NCBI GenBank assembly: GCA_040880365.1
Contig: JBBDIO010000159.1
Coordinates: 1 to 26,298, forward strand
DNA length: 26,298 nucleotides
Direction: 5' to 3'
From: JBBDIO01 sp040880365
GTDB lineage: Bacteria; Chloroflexota; Anaerolineae; Caldilineales; Caldilineaceae
Shown: positions 7,105 to 14,253 of the stretch, in pieces
How the letters are laid out: the number at the start of each line of letters is the position of its first letter
Position numbering within the stretch: the stretch's first letter is position 1
Program-made: the position numbers and the translations under genes
The notes under the pieces: generated by a model
Seen by the model: the letters and a program-made list of their open reading frames with translations, nothing else
Databases searched by the model: none
Told to the model about the DNA's origin: nothing

Positions 7105-8426
7105 CCCATCAATTGGGGGCGTGTGCCGCGTGGCGCGTCTCTCATCACGCGCAACACGTCATGTTCCAATACCTGGCGCACAGCCAGCGGCGCACTCGCG
7201 CCCAGCGCGGTCAGCAGCGGGCCGATGCCGCCCCGATCCCACCAGCGCACGGTACCCGGCACGCGCCCGTCAGCTTGTTTTGCGTTGGAATTCCCACCAG
7301 GATTTCCACTGAGCAACTGCACGGGCGGCCAATCGGGCAAATCCACCGGTTGCGAATCGCGGGCATAATGTAGTTGCACAGTCTCCTCCCGTGCCGAGGA
7401 CCATACATGCACACGGTGTCCACTGCTCACATACAGCCCATGCAGGTCGTCCAGCCCGTGGAGATCGCGCCAGGCGCGTATCAGGCGGGCAAAATTGGAT
7501 TCCAGTGTGGTAGGTGGTTGCCCACTGTTAGACCATGCGGCCAATTCGGCATAGCCGGGCGTCTGCTGGGCGCGGCGGGCATAGAGCGTATGCAAGGCCT
7601 GCGCCACAATGTTCTGACGCACAAAAGTGGGATTGGGCATGATATTGGGCAAAATGACAGGTTTGCGATCCGTGCCGCTGTGTAACAACCGTTCAGCCTG
7701 CACCCCGGCCCACGCGCTGCCGGCAAAGTAGACCACGGGACGCTGCGCCGCGGGGATCATCTGCAACGCGTGGACGGCGTAGGTCAGCATAGCAAACAGC
7801 TGGGGATGGCGCGGCGCCGGCAGCGCATCATAGCCACCGGCCAGCAGCACGGCGTCAACGCGCCGGGTACGCCATTGTTCGGCCAGAATCTGCGCCGTGT
7901 GGCGATGGGTGAGATAATCGGCAGCCACCACCTCGGTCGGCCCGCCGCGTACCGCCTGTTGCCCCAATTCCGTGCTAAGCCGCGCGGTCAAACCCAGCAC
8001 CGCCACGCGCAGACAGGGCAATGGCGTAAGCGCGACGGCCAATTGTTCAATCGGCGGAATACGCGCACTGTATTCACTGGTCAGAAGCGGCATTTGCGCG
8101 CCATCATCCCACAACACGCGCCCCAACCGTCGCCCCATTTCCCGGCACAGTGCGGTCGCCTGTTCGGCCATAGAAAGCTGCGACTGACGCCGCGCGCCCA
8201 ACCATGCTACCAGCCGATAGCGTCCGCTCACCGATTCCAGCAAACAGGCGCGCAGCCGGTCGGCTTCCACGCCAAACGCCAGCAGCGTGCCCTGGGTCGT
8301 CATATCCGAAAACGCGCCCCGCCCCTCTGCCCTGCGCCCGTCAGCCCTGCGCCCCTCGGCCCGGTGTGGTGCGTCGCGGTGTGCCTGAAATTGTTCATCT
8401 GGAGTTGTCATAGACGCATCCGCCAT
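7101..8426 (-). CDS. MutL/GlmL-like ASKHA protein
   Basis: A 441-aa protein resembling the MutL family (PF13941; the GlmL accessory proteins of glutamate mutase, unrelated to the mismatch-repair MutL). Features are an ASKHA-like opening LAFGVEADRLRACLLES (about 49-65), RVAVLGLTARLSTE (140-153), LLAGGYD (194-200) aligning with the family LLAGGTD, VVYFAGSAWAG (231-241) in place of VIYAGN, and LPNIMPNPTF (259-268) in place of the ENVMP segment. It is shorter than typical members and no adenosylcobalamin mutase subunit is nearby. The first 41 residues are low-complexity and include a three-fold RAEGR-type repeat; Met42 is an alternative start, but neither start has a strong ribosome site. It sits between two membrane-protein genes, suggesting it was recruited for an envelope function. 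Confidence 0.65.
   Translation of the reverse strand: MADASMTTPDEQFQAHRDAPHRAEGRRADGRRAEGRGAFSDMTTQGTLLAFGVEADRLRACLLESVSGRYRLVAWLGARRQSQLSMAEQATALCREMGRRLGRVLWDDGAQMPLLTSEYSARIPPIEQLAVALTPLPCLRVAVLGLTARLSTELGQQAVRGGPTEVVAADYLTHRHTAQILAEQWRTRRVDAVLLAGGYDALPAPRHPQLFAMLTYAVHALQMIPAAQRPVVYFAGSAWAGVQAERLLHSGTDRKPVILPNIMPNPTFVRQNIVAQALHTLYARRAQQTPGYAELAAWSNSGQPPTTLESNFARLIRAWRDLHGLDDLHGLYVSSGHRVHVWSSAREETVQLHYARDSQPVDLPDWPPVQLLSGNPGGNSNAKQADGRVPGTVRWWDRGGIGPLLTALGASAPLAVRQVLEHDVLRVMRDAPRGTRPQLMG
8319..8363 (-). repeat. Three 15-bp in-frame tandem units in the MutL-like gene
   Basis: Plus-strand units at 8319-8333, 8334-8348 and 8349-8363 read on the minus strand as RAEGR, RADGR and RAEGR. They lie in the low-complexity N-terminus before the conserved domain. 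Confidence 0.85.
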
Positions 8427-8504
8427 TTTCCCACAATGTTCAAGCTCCCCATCAGTTGCTTGGTTTCATCTGCCAATCTCTCTTGTGCAATCAAACTGGG
8501 CCGC

Positions 8505-9296
8505 TTAACCGAATAGCGACTGGAGCCAGCGCGCCAGCGGGTTTTCGGTCAGCACCACGCCCAATGTGGCAGCCAGCCACTGCGCCTGGGCAATCAGCAG
8601 ACTCATACGCGCCGCCAGCAGCCGCGCAAAAACAATGCCCGCGGCCAACCACAGGGCATGACGCCCGATCCACATCCACCCGGCGAGGGTTTGGCGCACA
8701 AATCCGATCTGGGTCCCTGCGAGGGGCGCCACATAGAGATGCAACATGACGCCGGTTGTCAAGACGAGCGTCATCAGCCCAATGATCAGACGACCGGCAG
8801 GTGCGGTCGAATCCAGCGCAATCTGGGCGGCGCGCCAATATTGGGGCAAAAAGGTGCCTTCCAGCGCGCCGACCATGCCCACCCCTACGCCTACACCCAC
8901 CAACAGCGCGACGGGAATTCGCCCCAGACTGAACAGCACACGCGCCCACAGCGGCGGTGGGGTCTCGGTCGGTCGAGGCTGCGCCCCGTCTGCGCCGTCC
9001 ACTGGATCGGGCTGGGCCAAAATACGCTGCACGCCCGCCACCACCAGCACGAAACCCAGCCCCGCGGGCAGCCAGATGCCCGCATCTTCACCGCGCACAA
9101 GCGGCAATATCACGCGCAGGCGCAGCACATCGTGCCACGCGACCAGGGCAATATATCCCATGAGCGCACCGGCCAGAATATGCTGTGCCAGGCGCGCCAA
9201 TCCGTTATCACGGATTAGCAGGCTAAACAGGGCAAGAGAGAGCAGCAGGCCCAGCCACACACCAAAATCGGCAAAGAAAGGCGCGTTGAGATCCAT
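8505..9296 (-). CDS. Polytopic membrane protein of unknown function
   Basis: A 263-aa integral membrane protein with about six hydrophobic segments, including FGVWLGLLLSLALFSLLI near residues 11-28, GLGFVLVVAGVQ near 80-91 and IPVALLVGVGVGVGMVGAL near 128-146. A Pro/Asp/Thr-rich hydrophilic loop at about 95-116 divides the protein. The last part is an amphipathic stretch ending in ENPLARWLQSLFG. No transporter or enzyme motif is visible. ATG at 9296 follows the zinc-ribbon gene's stop by 5 nt with AAAGGT upstream, so it is translated from the same message. A 78-nt spacer without promoter or hairpin separates it from the MutL-like gene. The position suggests a membrane partner of the MutL-like and zinc-ribbon proteins. 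I cannot assign a family. Confidence 0.7.
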   Translation of the reverse strand: MDLNAPFFADFGVWLGLLLSLALFSLLIRDNGLARLAQHILAGALMGYIALVAWHDVLRLRVILPLVRGEDAGIWLPAGLGFVLVVAGVQRILAQPDPVDGADGAQPRPTETPPPLWARVLFSLGRIPVALLVGVGVGVGMVGALEGTFLPQYWRAAQIALDSTAPAGRLIIGLMTLVLTTGVMLHLYVAPLAGTQIGFVRQTLAGWMWIGRHALWLAAGIVFARLLAARMSLLIAQAQWLAATLGVVLTENPLARWLQSLFG

Positions 9297-9301
9297 ATCG
9301 G

Positions 9302-10861
9302 CTACCTTTGCCCCGCACGGCCCAGGATGGCCGCGAGATTGCCCAGTATGAGCACGGCCAGAATGGCAAGATGTGCCCAGTTTTGCGCGTTCACATGCTG
9401 TCGCAGAGTTGCTGTGCTAATACCTGTAGCGGTGGGATCGTCCCCGCCATCCAGCCGTGCCTGATAGTGGAAGGCCCCGTCGAAGCCGCTCACCAACCCG
9501 CGCAGCTGTCCGCTATCCAGATAGGGGCGCAGCGTGGGATCGGCCCCGGCGCTGACGACTGCCACCGTGGGAACACCCGTGCGCGTTTGCACCTGTTCCA
9601 ACCATTGTTGGGCATCTTCGGCGCGCGCCGCCAGAATTACGCTCAATACGGGGGCGCGCGCCGGTAGATCATCGGCTACAAACCCCAACGCGCGATCCAG
9701 GTCCGTCGCGGCCAGGGGCAGCGCGCTCGCGCCGCCGGGCAAAAACGCGACCTGCACGGGCCAGGGGTTGCGGCTGGCTTCCGAAAACATCCCCGCCGCA
9801 TCCCGCGTCTGGCGCACGGTACCGACCACGCGCCGCGCGCTCGCCGGGCCGGCAGGCAGTGTACTCACGCCTACCACTTGCGCCCGCCGCGCCAACAGAT
9901 GTTGCAACATGGGGCGCGCCGCCAAATCCAATTCACCTGCCGTCGCCGGATCATATGCCCAATAGACCAGCACCACGGCATCGGGCGACAAACCATCCAC
10001 CAGCGCAAACGCTTCGGCGACGCCCGGCCATTCGGGGGGGAGATTTTCCGCTTCGCCCCAGCCCAGCACAAGAGGGCCGATGGTGAGCACCGCAACCAGC
10101 AGAAATATCCAGGGAATATAGAGAAATGCACGCGTAGAAACATGGGGACGCCGGCGGCGATTGCCGGTCAGCCGCGGGTCTTCGTAGAGCAGATTGCGAA
10201 AGCGGCGCAATTTCTCTAAACGCGCGCCATCGCCTGCTGCGCTACCTACCGCGCGGCTTGGGGGGTCTGGCGTCTGGGTCTCCTCCAAACGCCGCGAGAT
10301 ACGAATCGGATCCAGCAAGCCCTGAATCCCTGTGACCAGCCGCGGCCCGCGCGTCGGGTCAACCGTCCCACGTTCGTCGGCATCCGATGCGTCATCAGGC
10401 ACAGCATCCGGCTCGTCAAAACCTGGTGTGACAGACGGCCAGCCATCGGCATCCGAATCCGCGTCAAAACCGCCCGGCGTCGGGTCATCCTCAAAACTTC
10501 CGCCAAAATCACCCTCCTCAAACCCATAGTCCAGCCAGGGTTGAGCGTCAAACGCGTCCGTGCGCGTGCTAGCCCGCGGTTCATCGTCGGTTTCATGGTC
10601 CGCGCGCGGCGCGGCGGGGGTAGGCGCGTCGGATTCGGGCACACCGGATTCGGGCACAGAGGACGGCGTTTGCGTGGGCGATGACGTTCGGGATGGCGGT
10701 GTAGATGTAGCAGATTCGTCGGGCGGTGGAGGCTGCACTTGCGCCGCAGATGATGGCCGCGCAGACTCGTCACCGCCGCGCAAATCGGTGCCACATGCGT
10801 TGCAAAAATTAGATCCCACCCGGTTGGTGGTGCCGCAGTGCGGGCAAAGGATTACGGACAT
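9302..10861 (-). CDS. Zinc-ribbon membrane protein with acidic linker and extracytoplasmic domain
   Basis: A 519-aa protein in four parts. A zinc ribbon at 6-23 has Cys6-x2-Cys9 and Cys20-x2-Cys23 (LCPHCGTTN and FCNACGTDL). A disordered Pro/Ser/Asp/Glu-rich linker runs from about 30 to 185. A basic segment near 215-240 precedes a membrane span at about 245-268 (AFLYIPWIFLLVAVLTIGP). A soluble domain of about 225 residues then follows, with alternating strands and helices (VVLVYWAYDPATAGE, VVGVSTLPAG, VQVAFLPGG, LSVILAARA, VPTVAVVSAGA), and a final span sits near 498-516. If the ribbon is cytoplasmic, the soluble domain faces outward. The start has GGGGAG 6-7 nt upstream of ATG 10861. Function is unknown; the AYDPATAGE/STLPAG pattern suggests a Rossmann-like or hydrolase-like fold, which is weak inference. 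Confidence 0.75.
   Translation of the reverse strand: MSVILCPHCGTTNRVGSNFCNACGTDLRGGDESARPSSAAQVQPPPPDESATSTPPSRTSSPTQTPSSVPESGVPESDAPTPAAPRADHETDDEPRASTRTDAFDAQPWLDYGFEEGDFGGSFEDDPTPGGFDADSDADGWPSVTPGFDEPDAVPDDASDADERGTVDPTRGPRLVTGIQGLLDPIRISRRLEETQTPDPPSRAVGSAAGDGARLEKLRRFRNLLYEDPRLTGNRRRRPHVSTRAFLYIPWIFLLVAVLTIGPLVLGWGEAENLPPEWPGVAEAFALVDGLSPDAVVLVYWAYDPATAGELDLAARPMLQHLLARRAQVVGVSTLPAGPASARRVVGTVRQTRDAAGMFSEASRNPWPVQVAFLPGGASALPLAATDLDRALGFVADDLPARAPVLSVILAARAEDAQQWLEQVQTRTGVPTVAVVSAGADPTLRPYLDSGQLRGLVSGFDGAFHYQARLDGGDDPTATGISTATLRQHVNAQNWAHLAILAVLILGNLAAILGRAGQR
10631..10660 (-). repeat. 15-bp in-frame tandem duplication in the zinc-ribbon gene
   Basis: GGATTCGGGCACA recurs at period 15 (10631-10645 and 10646-10660). 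On the coding strand it yields VPES followed by a second VPES in the disordered linker. Confidence 0.85.
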
Positions 10862-10931
10862 GCGCCGCTCCCCGCAAGTGGCAACACGATGGGGCCAGTG
10901 CGCGTAAGATGGCAGATGATCGAGCGCATGG

Positions 10932-11618
10932 CTAGTTGCCCCGCACCACGAGGCGTATGCCCATCAGCAGCAGTGCAATACTGCCACCCAGCAACACGCC
11001 GCGCAGCGTCGCCATCGCGGGCACATCCAGCACCCAGCCGGCAAATCCCACCACAGCCGGCGGCAAAATGGCATTGAGCATGGGCGTCTGCAAGAGGAGA
11101 AACAAGAGCGCGCCGCTCAACATCCAGCCGCCGCCCTGCGTAGCCGATGCTTGTATCGCGGTCGCGCCGGTTGCCCCGCCCAGAGGCGCAGACGATAGGC
11201 CGCCAATGCGCAGATAGCGATAGGCCGCCGCCACCATGAAAAAGGCTAACAAGGCAAAAAGCGTCGCCATGCCCGGGGCCAGAATCGCGCCGAATATCCA
11301 TTCGGCAAAGGCACCGCGGCTCCCGCCGGGGCCAATCGACCCCATGACAAAGACCGCCAGCGCCGTCGCCACCAGAATCAGGCTATTGGCCCACGACCGA
11401 CTTCCCGCCAGAACACGCCGCGCGTGCACCACCAATACATTGAAGACCCCCAACAGCATGGCACACGCGGCCAGAATAATCACCCATTGCCAAAGGCCGT
11501 TGGTCAGGCTGCGCAACACGGGCAGCGCCAGCAGACGCTCCCCGGCAATCAGCAACACACAAACCACCACAATGGTCAGTATCAGATAGTTTGTGCGCGG
11601 AACCGGAACAGTAGACAT
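10932..11618 (-). CDS. Polytopic membrane protein of unknown function
   Basis: A 228-aa protein with about six or seven hydrophobic segments, for example YLILTIVVVCVLLIAGERLLAL (split by eye, near 11-32), WVIILAACAMLLGVFNVLVV and MATLFALLAFFMVAAAYRYL. A Gly/Ala/Ser-rich loop at about 140-160 separates the last two or three spans. The pattern of LLAL, LGVFNVL and GSIGPGG does not match a family I can name. The ATG at 11618 has no evident Shine-Dalgarno. A 117-nt spacer with no hairpin separates it from the upstream 213-aa gene and 70 nt from the downstream zinc-ribbon gene, all in one direction. It is likely a membrane component of the same complex, by context only. Confidence 0.65.
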   Translation of the reverse strand: MSTVPVPRTNYLILTIVVVCVLLIAGERLLALPVLRSLTNGLWQWVIILAACAMLLGVFNVLVVHARRVLAGSRSWANSLILVATALAVFVMGSIGPGGSRGAFAEWIFGAILAPGMATLFALLAFFMVAAAYRYLRIGGLSSAPLGGATGATAIQASATQGGGWMLSGALLFLLLQTPMLNAILPPAVVGFAGWVLDVPAMATLRGVLLGGSIALLLMGIRLVVRGN

Positions 11619-11735
11619 AGCACGCCGAATCGAATGACAATGAGTGTTTATCGTAAAAAACTTACAGCAAATGGTGGACAGGGTGGAGCGTGAAAGTCAG
11701 ACGCGCAAACCATTGCGGATTGGCCCCACACAAGG

Positions 11736-12377
11736 CTAGACCACCATTGCCAGCAGCGGCAACAAAACGGCCAGCACCAATATGGCCCAGGCCATCCAGT
11801 CTGCGCTACCATCTGGATTGTCGCCTGTGTCACCGCCTGTGTCGCGATCTGCGGCCCTGTCCGCGAGTCCTGCGCCAGACGCAAACGCCGCCCCATCCAA
11901 AGGCCCTCTCACAGCCAAAGGCCCTGTGACATCCAACGGCAAAGTATCGGCGCGTACTGCGGTGCCGGGGTGGTGCGCGGGAACCACATAGGCGTCGAAC
12001 AGATGATGCAGCTTGGGATGCACCGCATAGGCCGATGGCGTCACGCCGTCTATCCACGTCAGCACACACGCCATCGCCGTGGCATCGTCATCGCCACCAT
12101 AATAAACAGCCGGGAAGGCTGCGCCCGGCTGGGTGTGCAATACACGGGGTGCGAACAATGCCGCAGACCACAGCCCGCCGCCCGCAATCACCACCGGACG
12201 CGCAGGGTCATCGCGCCGGGCACTCGCCTGAATCAACGCAAGCAACGCCGCCGCATTGGGCAGAAAATGCACACTGCCCCCGGCCTGCAAGATCGGTGTG
12301 ACCCCGGCTTCCAATTCGGTTGCAATCACCGCCTGCCAATGTTCGGCAATGGCGCGTGGCGTGCGAATTCCGTACAC
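11736..12377 (-). CDS. Tail-anchored protein of unknown function (GTG start)
   Basis: A 213-aa protein with a soluble domain of about 150 residues, a low-complexity Ala/Gly/Asp/Thr stretch (about 155-188), and a single hydrophobic C-terminus (MAWAILVLAVLLPLLAMVV), so it looks tail-anchored. The soluble part has GGSVHFLPNAAALLALI, PVVIAGGGLWSAALFAPRVL and AVYYGGDDDATAMACVLTWID. The Gly-rich IAGGGL and GGDDDAT loops recall nucleotide-binding or ASKHA-type proteins, but I cannot place it. Translation starts with GTG at 12377, 2 nt after the upstream stop, with GGAG about 8 nt before it, so it is coupled to the 109-aa gene. The linker contains duplicated units: DTGG/DTGD (12 bp) and two GPL-containing 6-residue units (18 bp). 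Confidence 0.65.
   Translation of the reverse strand: MYGIRTPRAIAEHWQAVIATELEAGVTPILQAGGSVHFLPNAAALLALIQASARRDDPARPVVIAGGGLWSAALFAPRVLHTQPGAAFPAVYYGGDDDATAMACVLTWIDGVTPSAYAVHPKLHHLFDAYVVPAHHPGTAVRADTLPLDVTGPLAVRGPLDGAAFASGAGLADRAADRDTGGDTGDNPDGSADWMAWAILVLAVLLPLLAMVV
11898..11933 (-). repeat. 18-bp in-frame tandem duplication in the tail-anchored gene
   Basis: Two units (11898-11915, 11916-11933) share CAAAGGCCCT and encode DVTGPL and AVRGPL. A second, 12-bp duplication lies nearby at 11822-11845 (CGCCTGTGTC twice). Confidence 0.75.
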
Positions 12378-12379
12378 AG

Positions 12380-12709
12380 CTAACTCCGGCGCGGTGGTTC
12401 ATCAGTCAGCAGCAAGGGCGCGAGCGCCTGCAAAGCCGCTGGCGAGCTAAAAAGTTCGGCCCACTCGTCCAACACACGCTCCGGCCCGGCAGACGCCATC
12501 AACACGCGATAGACGGGCGACAGCAAATGCAAACAGGTTCCGGCCAGAAATGCCAGCGGTTGATGGGCCACCAGAAATAACAGTGCCACGCGTCCCAATC
12601 GCCGCCGCGCCAGAGCCTGGGCCGTCTCAATCACCCGCGGGGGCAGCACGGTCGCGTGCGCGCCATCCGACACACGGGTCTCTCTACTCGGCTGCGGCTC
12701 CCCTGTCAA
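12380..12709 (-). CDS. Small protein of unknown function, TTG start, first gene of the leftward operon
   Basis: The frame is open further upstream to an ATG at 12856, but I place the start at TTG 12709, which has AGGAGA six bases upstream. The extra 49 N-terminal codons run through an AT-rich repeat block and a candidate promoter and look non-coding. The resulting 109-aa protein has a charged N-terminus, then VIETAQALARRRLGRVALLFLVAHQPLAFLAGTCLHLL with one hydrophobic segment and a conserved-looking RRxL..ALLFL..HQPLAFL core, then AGPERVLDEWAELF and a C-terminal helix. It resembles small unnamed proteins I associate with Chloroflexota, but this is recollection, not a search. The downstream gene begins 2 nt after the stop. 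Confidence 0.6.
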   Translation of the reverse strand: MTGEPQPSRETRVSDGAHATVLPPRVIETAQALARRRLGRVALLFLVAHQPLAFLAGTCLHLLSPVYRVLMASAGPERVLDEWAELFSSPAALQALAPLLLTDEPPRRS

Positions 12710-12748
12710 TTGCTCTCTCCTGGGCTGGGCATATACTTGGCTGACTAT

Positions 12749-12804
12749 TTGAATATGCGTTGAATATACGATTCGGATATGCGGTTTGTATACTCGGATA
12801 TCCG
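12749..12804. repeat. Four copies of an 11-bp AT-rich motif
   Basis: TTGAATATGCG (12749-12759), TTGAATATACG (12760-12770), TCGGATATGCG (12773-12783) and TCGGATATCCG (12794-12804) fit T[TC]G[AG]ATAT[GAC]CG. The first two abut; the offsets between starts are 11, 13 and 21 bp. They lie between the leftward promoter (12847-12855) and the TTG start at 12709, so they fall in that transcript's leader. They could be an operator array or RNA leader elements. Confidence 0.75.
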
Positions 12805-12846
12805 GTCTGAACAAGCGGAACGCGAGCCAAGACCTGCATCGCGCCC

Positions 12847-12855
12847 ATTGTATCA
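12847..12855 (-). promoter_or_regulatory. Candidate extended -10 promoter of the seven-gene operon
   Basis: On the minus strand TGATACAAT (TG-n-TACAAT) reads from 12855 down to 12847. No good -35 is seen, as is common for extended -10 promoters. Transcription from about 12840 would give a leader of about 130 nt that contains the 11-bp repeats. Confidence 0.45.
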
Positions 12856-12947
12856 TAATTCACTCTCCAGCCTTTACCCAGATAATCGCGCCCCCACCCA
12901 ATTCCCCTACAATGATTCCACACAATAATTCGACCCGCCGCGGCGTG

Positions 12948-12956
12948 TGGTATACT
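12948..12956 (+). promoter_or_regulatory. Candidate extended -10 promoter of the DUF3048-LysM pair
   Basis: TGGTATACT (TG-n-TATACT) matches 5 of 6 -10 positions plus the extended TG. A weak TTCGAC lies 16 bp upstream of TATACT. The start near 12963 gives a leader of about 130 nt to the ATG at 13094. The identical 9-mer stands before pyruvate kinase. Confidence 0.5.
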
Positions 12957-13093
12957 AGCCGCCGGAATCGCATTGTAAAAACAGCGAATCCAGCGAACCA
13001 TATCCCGGCTTTATACGTCTTGATCTAATAGCTGAATTCAATAAAAAAACTACTGCTTTGATTCACGATCTTCATTCAGGATCTCCATTTCCT
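12957..13093 (+). other. Leader of the DUF3048 lipoprotein gene
   Basis: An AT-rich stretch (AATTCAATAAAAAAACTAC near 13034-13052) with AGGAT about 14 nt before ATG 13094. I found no recognised riboswitch or terminator in it. Confidence 0.4.
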
Positions 13094-14230
13094 ATGCATC
13101 GAACGTCGCTCACTCGTTTTCTAGTGCTTCTCGGCACGACTGCCATCCTTCTGGGTTGTACCGCCGCCGCATCCAATCCGACGCCTACCCCCACCAAAAC
13201 ACCGATGGCCGCGGCAGAAGCGCCGCCTACCGCCACGCCCATCCCGGTGGTGTTGGAACCTACTTCTACCCCCATCCCGGATGTGCCGCCTACGCCCACG
13301 CCGCGCCCCGAAAACATTGGCCCCTACACCGGCCTCCCGTCCCAATTTCCCGAATTGCTGACCCGACGCCCGGTCATGATCTGCGTCAACAACGATGCCG
13401 TGGGGCGCAGCGCACATTACGGATTGATCTATGCCGATATAGTCTACGAATATATTGTAGATGGCTTTGCGGGCACACGCATCACCGCACTGTATCAGAG
13501 CCAGAACCCGGATCGAGTCGGTCCGGTTCGCTCGGCGCGGCTGCCCAACCTTTGGATGACCTACAGCTACGACGGCGTTTTGGCCTGTTCCGGCGGCAGT
13601 GATGAAATCCGCTACCTGCTCAAAAACGAAGTCGGCTTTCCCTATCTCGATGCCGATATCGACGATCCCAGCCAGAATCGCTACTTCTCCAACATCGGCA
13701 CCGCGTATCAAACGCGGATGCAAGCCAGCCCCGATGGCGTGCGGCGCTGGCTTTCCGACAACAATCTGGTCAAAGAATGGGATCGACCCGGCTTTGAATT
13801 CAGCGATACGCCCCCCGACATTCATGCGAGCGAAACGACCAATATTCAAATTGCCTATCCTGGCGGCAATCAGGTGGAGTGGCGCTATGATGCTGCCCAA
13901 AACGGCTATGTGCGCTATCAGGGCGGTCAGCCCCATGTGGATGACGCCTCTGGTCAACCGATTGTCGCCCAAAATGTGATTGTCGTCGTGGCGGAACATA
14001 CGCTCACCGATATTGTCGAAGATTCACTGGGCGCGCGCAGTGTGGATATCCAGCTCTATGGGTTTGGCGATTTCCGCATCTTTCGCGATGGACGCGTCTA
14101 CGCAGGAACCTGGCGCGCCGATCCCGAAAATCCGCCGCGCTGGTTTGGGCAAGGCGAGGCGATTGTGGGCCTGAAGCCCGGTCAAAGCTGGGTGCAGGTT
14201 GTGCGCCAGTTATCCGAAGTTCGCTATTAA
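13094..14230 (+). CDS. DUF3048-domain lipoprotein (YerB-like)
   Basis: A 378-aa lipoprotein. Starting at ATG 13094 (not the in-frame ATG at 13058) the signal peptide is MHRTSLTRFLVLLGTTAILL followed by GC: the LLGC lipobox makes Cys22 the lipid-modified residue. A Pro/Thr stalk follows (about 28-85), then the DUF3048 domain with RPVMICVNNDAVGRSAHYGL, IYADIVYEYIVDGFAGTRITAL (split by eye), YQSQNPDRVGPVRSARLP and VLACSGGSDEIRYLL, all typical of the family. The C-terminal domain contains NVIVVVAEHTL, a GEAIVG segment and GQSWVQVV. YerB-type proteins are surface lipoproteins of unknown biochemistry. It is divergent from the seven-gene operon and 23 nt upstream of the LysM gene, so the two are likely co-transcribed. 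Confidence 0.85.
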   Translation: MHRTSLTRFLVLLGTTAILLGCTAAASNPTPTPTKTPMAAAEAPPTATPIPVVLEPTSTPIPDVPPTPTPRPENIGPYTGLPSQFPELLTRRPVMICVNNDAVGRSAHYGLIYADIVYEYIVDGFAGTRITALYQSQNPDRVGPVRSARLPNLWMTYSYDGVLACSGGSDEIRYLLKNEVGFPYLDADIDDPSQNRYFSNIGTAYQTRMQASPDGVRRWLSDNNLVKEWDRPGFEFSDTPPDIHASETTNIQIAYPGGNQVEWRYDAAQNGYVRYQGGQPHVDDASGQPIVAQNVIVVVAEHTLTDIVEDSLGARSVDIQLYGFGDFRIFRDGRVYAGTWRADPENPPRWFGQGEAIVGLKPGQSWVQVVRQLSEVRY

Positions 14231-14253
14231 AAATGTCTGTGGAGGACAATGCT

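Noticed and set aside
12749..12804. CRISPR array
   Set aside because: Units are 11 bp, degenerate, with spacing of 0-10 bp and no spacers of CRISPR size; no cas genes are present.
12710..12856. N-terminal extension of the 109-aa gene from ATG 12856
   Set aside because: The extra codons translate the AT-rich repeat array and the promoter. TTG 12709 has a strong Shine-Dalgarno.
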